Source: Flavobacteriaceae bacterium
GTDB lineage: Bacteria > Bacteroidota > Bacteroidia > Flavobacteriales > Flavobacteriaceae
Length of the DNA: 55,775 nucleotides
Direction of reading: 5' to 3'
Assembly (NCBI GenBank): GCA_015494075.1
Contig: WGBX01000130.1
Coordinates: 1 to 55,775 of the forward strand
Shown piece by piece: positions 25,873 to 33,691 of the stretch. Each line of letters begins with the position of its first letter. The first letter of the stretch is position 1. The notes below the pieces were generated by a model. It did no database searches. It worked only from the letters and a program-made list of their open reading frames with translations, and was not told where the DNA came from. A program made the translations under genes and the position numbers.

Positions 25873-27474
25873 ATGAAAATATATTATATTATTATTGTTA
25901 GCACTATACTTTATTTAGGAATTTATTCTTGTGGTTCTAAAAAGAAATTGCGTCAAAAGTATGGAATAGAAGAAAAAGAGGCTAAAAAGAACAATGGACA
26001 TACACCGACATTAGCAGAGATCTTTGCTGAAAGCATCACGGCAGATGATTTGGATTATCATGTTTATAATTTGGCTAATGATTCTATGCAAGGCAGAGAA
26101 ACCGGTAAAAAAGGCGGTAAGTTGGCAGCTAAATACATATGGGACTATTATCTTGATATGCATTTGCTTTTTCCTAAAAAATTAGATGGCTATTTTCAAA
26201 AATATACCGCTGCCGAAAATAATAAACCTAAAGTTGTTTTAGCGACTGACCGTCAGGCTTATCAATATGGGAAAGATTTTATTTCTTTTTTTCCGCATGA
26301 CAGTATTAGCATACAAACAGACACCATTATTTATGTCGGTTATGGTATTGAAGATCCGAAATATAATGATTACGCCTACCAAGATGTAAAAGGAAAAGTA
26401 GTTTTAGTAGCCGGTGGCGAACCTCGTGACAAATACGGTAATTATATTATATCTAATGAGGTCAATCCTTATACGGGGCGTTCTTTACCTTCAGTTTGGA
26501 GTAAAGATCCTATAAAAGCATATATTTTGAGACGTAATGCCGCCATGAAACATGGTGCCAAAGCTATGTTATATTATGACCCGCAACATCTAGAGTATTT
26601 TTGGACAAATTTTAAAAAACATTTTGCTAAAAGAAAGTTAGAAGTTACTGTAAAAAAAGATTCGGTTTACGATTTTTTTATCAACAAAGCTATTTTTGCG
26701 GATATAACCGGTTACGACCGTCCTCAAGATATTGAATATACTAAAAAAACACGCCTTTATAAAGTGCCTTTACAAATTGATTATAAAAATAATAATGACC
26801 TGATTGAAGGAAGTAATGTAATTGGTATTATGGAAGGTACGCCAAAAACAGATGAATATATTTTGATTTTAAGCCATTACGACGGACAAGGTATGTTTGA
26901 TGGTAATATTTATAATAGTGCTAATGACAACGCTACCGGTGTTGCTGCTTCATTTGAAATTATTGAAGCTTTTCAAGCGGCTATCGATTCGGGTTTTGTC
27001 CCCAAAAGACATTTGGTTTTTCTGAATCTATCCGGAAAAGAACAAGATATGATTGGCGCTAGATTTTATATAGAACATCCGGTGATACCAATTGAAAAAA
27101 CAGTCGCAGTCATTGAGCTAGACCGATTGGGGCGTATTAAAGATGTTGGAGATGATGAAGTTATTCCTAATTTCTATCCGATAAATATTGCTTTTAATGG
27201 TTTTGAAGAGGCAACTTTTAAAAAAAATATTCAAGATATGCAAGCCTATAATAATTATATGACTATTAAGTTTAAACCTTTAGTTGAACAAGGCGAATAT
27301 TCTTATTTTATGAAAAAGAATATTCCTGTAATTGACTATTACGGAACTAAAAATTATAGCGATTATCATCAACCAACAGATACACCTGATAGAGTTAGCT
27401 ACGATATTTTAGAAAAACGTACGCGATTTATTTTTCAAATTATCTGGCAATTGGCATACCAAAAAAAATTATAA
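25873..27474 (+). CDS. M28 family peptidase-like lipoprotein with PA-like insert
   Basis: 533 aa. A lipoprotein signal (IIIVSTILYLGIYSCGSKKK) puts Cys near residue 20 at the mature N-terminus. Residues ~50-300 include a protease-associated-like region (VGYGIEDPKYNDYAYQDVKGKVVLVAGGEP). The catalytic domain follows, with metal-ligand candidates SHYDGQGM, YNSANDNATG, IELDRLGR and YSDYHQPTDTPD. The position that is normally Glu-Glu in M28 (general base plus ligand) reads LSGKEQDMIGA, so Lys replaces the likely general-base Glu. It may be inactive as an aminopeptidase or use another mechanism. pgm follows 28 nt later. Confidence 0.85.
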   Translation: MKIYYIIIVSTILYLGIYSCGSKKKLRQKYGIEEKEAKKNNGHTPTLAEIFAESITADDLDYHVYNLANDSMQGRETGKKGGKLAAKYIWDYYLDMHLLFPKKLDGYFQKYTAAENNKPKVVLATDRQAYQYGKDFISFFPHDSISIQTDTIIYVGYGIEDPKYNDYAYQDVKGKVVLVAGGEPRDKYGNYIISNEVNPYTGRSLPSVWSKDPIKAYILRRNAAMKHGAKAMLYYDPQHLEYFWTNFKKHFAKRKLEVTVKKDSVYDFFINKAIFADITGYDRPQDIEYTKKTRLYKVPLQIDYKNNNDLIEGSNVIGIMEGTPKTDEYILILSHYDGQGMFDGNIYNSANDNATGVAASFEIIEAFQAAIDSGFVPKRHLVFLNLSGKEQDMIGARFYIEHPVIPIEKTVAVIELDRLGRIKDVGDDEVIPNFYPINIAFNGFEEATFKKNIQDMQAYNNYMTIKFKPLVEQGEYSYFMKKNIPVIDYYGTKNYSDYHQPTDTPDRVSYDILEKRTRFIFQIIWQLAYQKKL

Positions 27475-27502
27475 ATAAATCTATTTAAAAAAAAATATTC
27501 CT

Positions 27503-29221
27503 ATGAATCAACAAGATATATTAAAAAAAGCCAGTGCTTGGACTCAAGCTCCTTTTGATGAAGAAACCCGAAAAGAAGTAACCGAAATGATACAGAATCA
27601 GCCGAAAGAGTTGGTTGATAGTTTTTATAAAAATCTTGAATTTGGTACCGGTGGCATGCGTGGTATCATGGGTCCGGGAACAAACCGTATTAACAAATAT
27701 ACATTAGGACGAAACACGCAAGGTTTAGCTAATTATATCAACCGTGTGTCTAATAAAAAGGAAAAAAGTGTTGCCGTAAATTACGATGTGCGTCATAACA
27801 GTCAAAAATTTGCCAAAATTGTAGCAGATGTTTTATCTGCAAACGGCATTAAAGTTTATTTGTTTTCACAGTATAGACCTACGCCCGAGTTATCTTTTGC
27901 CGTACGTTATTTAGGTACTGATGCAGGTATCGTGTTGACAGCATCTCATAATCCGCCGGAATATAACGGTTATAAAGTTTATTGGAGTGATGGCGCTCAA
28001 ATTGTACCGCCGCAAGATCAAGAAATAGTGGAAGAAATAAATAAAGTAAAATTTGAAGAAATTAAATTTACGCCTAATGAATCTTTGATTACATATGTAG
28101 GTAAAGAGTTAGATGATGCCTTCTTAACAGCCTCAATAGCTCACGGAACATTTGATGCACCTGACAGGTCAAATATCAAAATATTATTTACCTCTTTACA
28201 TGGCACTTCCATTACTTTAATGCCGGAGGCTATGAAACGTGCCGGATTTAGTGATTTTCATATTGTAGAAGAACAAATGTATCCTGATCCGGAATTTTCA
28301 ACAGTAAAATCTCCCAATCCGGAAGAACCCGAAGCCTTTACAATCGCCTTAAAAAAAGCTGATGAAATTGGAGCGGACATTATTTTGGCTACTGATCCTG
28401 ATTCAGACCGGATTGCTGTGGCAGTACGTGAGCCTGACGGCAAAATGCGTTTGCTCAATGGTAACCAAACCATGTCCATGATGGATGCTTTTCTAATAAG
28501 AAAGTGGAAAGAACAAGGCAAGCTAGACGGTAAAGAATTTATCGGATCAACAATTGTTTCTACTGATCTTATTAAAAAAATAGGCGCAGCAGATAAGGTC
28601 GATGTTAAAGTAGGTTTGACCGGCTTTAAATGGATTGCTAAAATGATTCGTGAAGCCGAAGGTAAACAAAAATTTATTGGAGGTGGTGAAGAAAGTTTTG
28701 GATTTATGGTGGGCGATTTTGTGAGAGATAAAGATGCTATAACTTCCGGATTATTGGCTGCTGAAATAGCATCAGAAGCTAAGTCAAATAACAGCTCTTT
28801 CTTTGAAGAATTACTCAAATTATATACAAAACATGAATTTTACAAAGAGGATCTGGAATATTTAATAAAAAAAGGTATAGAAGGACAAGATATTATTAAA
28901 AAAATGATGATTGAATTTAGAGAAAATCCACCTAAATCTTTTGATGGTTCACCCGTGGTGCGTATTGAAGATTATCTAACATCCAAAGCTAAAAATCTTA
29001 CAAACGGTACTGAAGAAATTTTAAAGGTAGAACCTTCCAATGTATTGATTTTTTATACCGAAGATAATAGTAAAATTGCTGTTAGACCAAGTGGTACTGA
29101 ACCTAAAATAAAATTTTATTTTAGTGTTCATAAACCTATAGATAATATAAAAAATTATAAAGCAATAGAAAAAGATTTGGATAACAAAATAAGCCGTATT
29201 AAGAAAGACCTGAAATTATAA
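27503..29221 (+). CDS. Phosphoglucomutase/phosphomannomutase family protein (phospho-sugar mutase)
   Basis: 572 aa, the length of the PGM2/PgcA-type subfamily. It has LEFGTGGMRGIMGPGTNRIN, the phosphoserine loop VLTASHNPPEYNGYKVYW, the metal-binding DPDSDRIAVAV, the sugar-specificity segment GGGEESFGFMVGDFVRDKD and the phosphate-binding RPSGTEPKIKFYF. It interconverts hexose 1- and 6-phosphates, feeding glycolysis or the sugar-nucleotide pathways seen at the left end. The exact sugar is not certain. It overlaps the next start (TAATG). Confidence 0.94.
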   Translation: MNQQDILKKASAWTQAPFDEETRKEVTEMIQNQPKELVDSFYKNLEFGTGGMRGIMGPGTNRINKYTLGRNTQGLANYINRVSNKKEKSVAVNYDVRHNSQKFAKIVADVLSANGIKVYLFSQYRPTPELSFAVRYLGTDAGIVLTASHNPPEYNGYKVYWSDGAQIVPPQDQEIVEEINKVKFEEIKFTPNESLITYVGKELDDAFLTASIAHGTFDAPDRSNIKILFTSLHGTSITLMPEAMKRAGFSDFHIVEEQMYPDPEFSTVKSPNPEEPEAFTIALKKADEIGADIILATDPDSDRIAVAVREPDGKMRLLNGNQTMSMMDAFLIRKWKEQGKLDGKEFIGSTIVSTDLIKKIGAADKVDVKVGLTGFKWIAKMIREAEGKQKFIGGGEESFGFMVGDFVRDKDAITSGLLAAEIASEAKSNNSSFFEELLKLYTKHEFYKEDLEYLIKKGIEGQDIIKKMMIEFRENPPKSFDGSPVVRIEDYLTSKAKNLTNGTEEILKVEPSNVLIFYTEDNSKIAVRPSGTEPKIKFYFSVHKPIDNIKNYKAIEKDLDNKISRIKKDLKL

Positions 29222-31053
29222 TGGATAAAAGAGTTCAACAGACTTTTGTTAAATATATAAAGCCGTATAAAAAACAAGCTGTCTTAAGCATTATAAGTAA
29301 TGTCTTTTTTGCTTTGTTTTCAACCTTGTCATTTATCGTATTTATCCCTTTATTAGAAATTCTTTTTAAGGAAGAAAAACGCGAGCATGTTGCCAAACCG
29401 GTATGGCATGGTATTACGCATCTCAAGCAATTTTTAAATGCTTACGTCGATTACCATTGGGTCAATTACATAAATTTACATGGTTTTAAAGGCGCATTAG
29501 TAGCTATTATGGTTTTAATCATTCTTATTATTTTGTTGAAAAACCTCTTTAATTATTTGGCTCTGTATTTTATGACTTTTTTGCGTAATGGTATTTTAAA
29601 AGATATGCGCAATGATATGTATGACAAAATTATCAATTTGCCAATATCTTTTTTTTCCGAAAAACGCAAAGGCGATGTAATTACCCGCATGACTTCTGAT
29701 GTGGTGGAAGTGCAATGGGCGTCACTAATTATTTTAGAAATTATAGTTCGAGAACCCTTAACTATTTTGTTTTCTGTAATCACTATGCTGTTTTTAAATG
29801 TCAAATTGACACTATTTATTTTTGTTTTTACACCAATAGCAGGTTTTTTTATTTCTATTATAGGCAAGCGGTTGCGTAAAGATTCTCATTTGGTACAAAA
29901 ATATGTAAGTATCTTTCTATCACATATTGAAGAGACTTTGACAGGTTTGAAAATTATCAAGGGATTTAATGCGGAAAAACAATTTTCAGATCGTTTTAAA
30001 CAAATGACCTACAATATTTTTAAATCCAACAACCGTTTGGTAAACCGTCAAAATTTGGCCCATCCTGTAAGTGAATTTTTAGGCGTTTTAGTCATTGTTG
30101 TTATTTTATGGTTTGGAGGAAGTATGGTTTTACGTAAAGAATTGGCACCGGCCGTATTTTTAACTTTTATTGCTTTGGCATATAATATTTTGACCCCTGC
30201 AAAATCCATTGCCCGAGCCGGTTATACTATCCGTAAAGGGATGGCCTCAGTAGATCGGATTTTCAGTATTTTAGATGCCAAAAATCCACTACAAGATAAA
30301 CCCAATGCTATTGTAAAGAAAAGTTTTGATAGAAATATTGAGTTTGACCATGTTTCTTTTCGATATGAAAAGGAAAATGTCTTAAAAAATATTAGTTTTA
30401 AGATTAATAAAGGCGAAATGGTAGCCTTGGTAGGACAATCCGGTAGTGGAAAATCCACCATTGCTAACCTATTAATGCGATTCTATGACGTCAATGAAGG
30501 CGCCATTAAAATTGATGGTTTAGATTTAAGAGATTTAACTAAAAAGTCACTGAGAAACCTTATGGGCTTAGTTACTCAGGATTCAATTTTATTTAATGAT
30601 ACAGTACGCAATAATATTGCTTTAGGCAAACCCGGTGCGCGTATGGATGAAATCATTCACGCAGCTAAAATAGCTAATGCGCACGATTTTATTATGGAAT
30701 TGCCACAAGGTTATGAAACCAATATCGGAGATAGTGGCAACCGTTTATCAGGAGGTCAAAAACAGCGTCTTAATATTGCCCGTGCGATTTTAAAAAACCC
30801 ACCGGTTATGGTATTAGATGAAGCAACTTCAGCTTTAGATACAGAATCTGAAAAATTGGTACAAGATGCTTTAGATAATTTAATGGTAAACAGAACTTCT
30901 GTGGTAATTGCACACAGGTTATCTACTATTAAAAATGCTAATAAGATTATTGTAATGCATCGTGGCGAAATTGTAGAAATGGGCTCACATCAAGAGCTGA
31001 TGAATCAGAAAGGGGTTTATCATAATTTGATTATGTTGCAATCTTTTGCTTGA
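29221..31053 (+). CDS. ABC transporter, fused permease and ATPase (MsbA-like lipid/drug exporter)
   Basis: 610 aa half-transporter. The N-terminal membrane domain (~1-330) has about six spans and RNDMYDKIINLPISFFSEKRKGDVITRMTSDV, typical of type I exporters. The nucleotide-binding domain has ALVGQSGSGKSTIANLL (Walker A), the Q-loop VTQDSILFNDTVRNNI, LSGGQKQRLNIARAIL (signature), VMVLDEATSALD (Walker B) and the switch His in VIAHRLSTI. It probably works as a homodimer in the inner membrane; MsbA-like lipid flipping is plausible but the cargo is not shown. Its ATG overlaps the pgm stop. Confidence 0.93.
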   Translation: MDKRVQQTFVKYIKPYKKQAVLSIISNVFFALFSTLSFIVFIPLLEILFKEEKREHVAKPVWHGITHLKQFLNAYVDYHWVNYINLHGFKGALVAIMVLIILIILLKNLFNYLALYFMTFLRNGILKDMRNDMYDKIINLPISFFSEKRKGDVITRMTSDVVEVQWASLIILEIIVREPLTILFSVITMLFLNVKLTLFIFVFTPIAGFFISIIGKRLRKDSHLVQKYVSIFLSHIEETLTGLKIIKGFNAEKQFSDRFKQMTYNIFKSNNRLVNRQNLAHPVSEFLGVLVIVVILWFGGSMVLRKELAPAVFLTFIALAYNILTPAKSIARAGYTIRKGMASVDRIFSILDAKNPLQDKPNAIVKKSFDRNIEFDHVSFRYEKENVLKNISFKINKGEMVALVGQSGSGKSTIANLLMRFYDVNEGAIKIDGLDLRDLTKKSLRNLMGLVTQDSILFNDTVRNNIALGKPGARMDEIIHAAKIANAHDFIMELPQGYETNIGDSGNRLSGGQKQRLNIARAILKNPPVMVLDEATSALDTESEKLVQDALDNLMVNRTSVVIAHRLSTIKNANKIIVMHRGEIVEMGSHQELMNQKGVYHNLIMLQSFA

Positions 31054-31076
31054 TTATTTTTTTTGATACTTGAAAC

Positions 31077-33533
31077 GTGAAAAATCAAACGGCTTTTTAT
31101 ATCGATGTTATTTTACCTTTAAACTTATGGAATAGCTTTACATATGAAGTAAATGCCGAAGAATATAGTTTTTTACAAAAAGGAATGCGAGTTGCTGTAA
31201 GTTTTGGTAAACAGCACGTCCAAACAGCCTTGGTTTTTCGCAAACATACACAAAAACCACTTCATTATGATACCAAGCCAATTTTACATATTATAGATAA
31301 TGAGCCAGTAGTGAATAACTATCAATGGCAATTATTTCAGTTTATTTCTTCATACTATCTAACGCCATTAGGCTTGGTTGTTAAAGCGGCATTGCCGGCT
31401 TCGTTTATGTTAGAAAGTGAAACTTTTTTAATGCTCAACGAAACCGCTTATGAGGACGAAAAAAAATTGTCTGATGAAGAGTATCTAATTATTGAAGCCT
31501 TGAGACTTCAAAAAATGGTATCAGTTAAAATGTTGCAAAAGCTGTTTGAACATAAAAATATTTTCAAAATTATACATCTCTTAATAAAAAAGAATTTAGT
31601 AAAAAGTTTACAAGAAATAAAAGAAAAATATACTCCCAAAACAGATACATATCTGCAATTATCTCCTCAATGGCAAAATCATAACATCAATGATTTATTT
31701 GAACTTTTGTCATCAAATGCACCTAAGCAACATCAAATTTTATTACAATTTTTTAGTTTACAAAGACAAGGACGGCCGGTTTTAAAAAAACAACTTTTAG
31801 AAAGAAGTAATGCCGGTTATGCCAGCCTTAAAGCTTTGGTTGACAAAGGTATATTTTTTGAAACCAAAACAGATATTGATCGTATTAATTTTGAAGCGGC
31901 TTCACAAAAAAAGAAAGCTCTATCAGAAGAACAAATAGATGTGTTGCGTAAAATACAACAAGCTTTTTCTCAGAAAAAACCGGTTTTATTACATGGCGTA
32001 ACTGCTAGTGGTAAAACAGAAATTTACATCCATTTAATTGAAAAAGTAGTTGCACAAGGACAGCAGGTGTTGTTTTTGGTACCCGAAATAGCTCTGACAA
32101 CACAATTAGTGCAACGCTTAATCAAAATATTTGGAAACCGAATAGCGGTTTATCATTCAAGATATTCACAACAAGAAAGGCGAGAGGTCTGGATGAATGT
32201 TTTACATCAAAAAGATACAGCACAAATAATTTTAGCAGCACGTTCTGGTATTTTTTTACCGTTTCAAAATTTAGGACTAATTATTGTAGATGAGGAACAT
32301 GAAACGTCATATAAACAAATGCAGCCCTCGCCTCGTTATCAAGCTCGCGATTTAGCTGTTTGGTTACACAAACTTTTTGTAACACCAATCTTATTAGGCT
32401 CTGCAACTCCTGCCATTGAATCTTATTATAATACCCAACGTCATCGGTATAAGTTGATTAGTTTAAATCAGCGTTTTGGGGGTGTTAAACTGCCCGAAAT
32501 TAAAATTGTAGACTTAAAGGCGGCTGCGAAACGTAAAAAAATAAAAGCTCATTTTTCATTAGAGGTTTTACATGCAATTGAACAAACCTTAACCCAACAA
32601 AAACAAGTTATTGTTTTTCAAAATAGACGAGGTTATGCGCCGGTGGCACAATGTGAAGATTGTGGCCATGTAATAGAATGCCCGCATTGCGATGTAAGTC
32701 TGACTTTACATAAGCATCAACATAAACTTAAATGCCATTATTGTGGTTATCAAATAGAAGCACCCTTAGTTTGTCCGGCATGTGGAAACCCTTCCATTAA
32801 TTATAAAGGTATTGGAACAGAACAAATTCAGCATGATTTGCAATACTTGTTTAAAAATGCCATTATTGACCGTTTGGATAGTGATACCACACGACAAAAA
32901 AATAGTTTTGCAGCAATTTTATCCAAATTTCAAAATCATGAAACGGATATTCTGGTTGGAACACAAATGTTGGTTAAAGGTTTGGATTTTGCTCATGTGG
33001 GTTTAGTTGTCGTTATGAATGCCGATCAATTACTTTTTTACCCTGATTTTAGAGCTGATGAACGTAGCTTTCAAATGTTGATGCAAGTAGCTGGAAGAGC
33101 AGGCCGTAAAAAGGAACAGGGTAAAGTAATGATTCAGACTTATAACCCAACACATCCGGTTTTAAAAATGGTTTTGTCTGGCAATTACCAACAACTTTAT
33201 ACACAACAAATAGCACAACGCCAAGTTTTATTTTACCCCCCTTTTAGTAAAATGATTAACTTTCAAATAAAAGATCGAAATTTACAAAAACTAATAGAAG
33301 CTGCTGATTGGCTACACACATCTTTTTCAAATACCTTTGAAAAAGTTTTAGGCCCTTCCGATGCTTTGATTCCGCGAATAAAAAACCGATATATTAAAGA
33401 AATATTAATAAAATTACCACCATCAAGTCATTTGCACACTCAAAAAAAACTGATTTTAAAAATATTGAATACCTTTCAAAATATACCATATTTTAAATCG
33501 GTTCAAGTTATTATAGATGTTGATCCATACTAA
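31077..33533 (+). CDS. priA: Primosomal replication helicase PriA
   Basis: 818 aa starting at GTG 31077, 23 nt after the ABC gene. The N-terminal 3'BD domain (FYIDVILPLNLWNSFTYEV) is followed by the helicase core: Walker A LLHGVTASGKTEIY (~residue 305), IIVDEEHETSYKQMQPSPRYQARDLA and LLGSATPAIESY. Eight zinc-binding cysteines lie at ~525-570 (CEDCGHVIECPHCD ... CHYCGY ... CPACG). The second RecA domain shows ILVGTQMLVKGLDF and AGRAGRKKEQGKV. It restarts stalled replication forks. Confidence 0.97.
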   Translation: MKNQTAFYIDVILPLNLWNSFTYEVNAEEYSFLQKGMRVAVSFGKQHVQTALVFRKHTQKPLHYDTKPILHIIDNEPVVNNYQWQLFQFISSYYLTPLGLVVKAALPASFMLESETFLMLNETAYEDEKKLSDEEYLIIEALRLQKMVSVKMLQKLFEHKNIFKIIHLLIKKNLVKSLQEIKEKYTPKTDTYLQLSPQWQNHNINDLFELLSSNAPKQHQILLQFFSLQRQGRPVLKKQLLERSNAGYASLKALVDKGIFFETKTDIDRINFEAASQKKKALSEEQIDVLRKIQQAFSQKKPVLLHGVTASGKTEIYIHLIEKVVAQGQQVLFLVPEIALTTQLVQRLIKIFGNRIAVYHSRYSQQERREVWMNVLHQKDTAQIILAARSGIFLPFQNLGLIIVDEEHETSYKQMQPSPRYQARDLAVWLHKLFVTPILLGSATPAIESYYNTQRHRYKLISLNQRFGGVKLPEIKIVDLKAAAKRKKIKAHFSLEVLHAIEQTLTQQKQVIVFQNRRGYAPVAQCEDCGHVIECPHCDVSLTLHKHQHKLKCHYCGYQIEAPLVCPACGNPSINYKGIGTEQIQHDLQYLFKNAIIDRLDSDTTRQKNSFAAILSKFQNHETDILVGTQMLVKGLDFAHVGLVVVMNADQLLFYPDFRADERSFQMLMQVAGRAGRKKEQGKVMIQTYNPTHPVLKMVLSGNYQQLYTQQIAQRQVLFYPPFSKMINFQIKDRNLQKLIEAADWLHTSFSNTFEKVLGPSDALIPRIKNRYIKEILIKLPPSSHLHTQKKLILKILNTFQNIPYFKSVQVIIDVDPY

Positions 33534-33653
33534 TTTATATATTTTAGTTGATATAAATTTTTCTTTAAAAAATACATAAAAAGTATACCTTTCTTATTGA
33601 CATATTTGCCATAAAACATGCAAATGTCAGTTTTTTTTTTTTATCTTTACGGC

Positions 33654-33691
33654 AACTTAACTAAAAAACTTAACTAAAAAAACTTAACTAT
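33654..33691 (+). repeat. Triple tandem repeat in the leader of the TonB-dependent receptor gene
   Basis: AACTTAACTA occurs three times in a row, separated by A runs of slightly different length. The third copy runs into the ATG at 33690. A TATCTTTA box lies just upstream, so the repeats form most of the 5' untranslated leader. They could influence translation initiation or mRNA stability, or be neutral slippage products. Confidence 0.75.

Noticed and set aside
28258-28818. 186-aa ORF on the minus strand
   Set aside because: It is a shadow of the phosphoglucomutase gene, which has all catalytic motifs in its own frame; the shadow is Ser/Ile-rich with no recognisable motif.
33654-33691. Short repeats as a CRISPR array
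   Set aside because: Units are about 12 nt with no unique spacers, and no cas genes are in the window.
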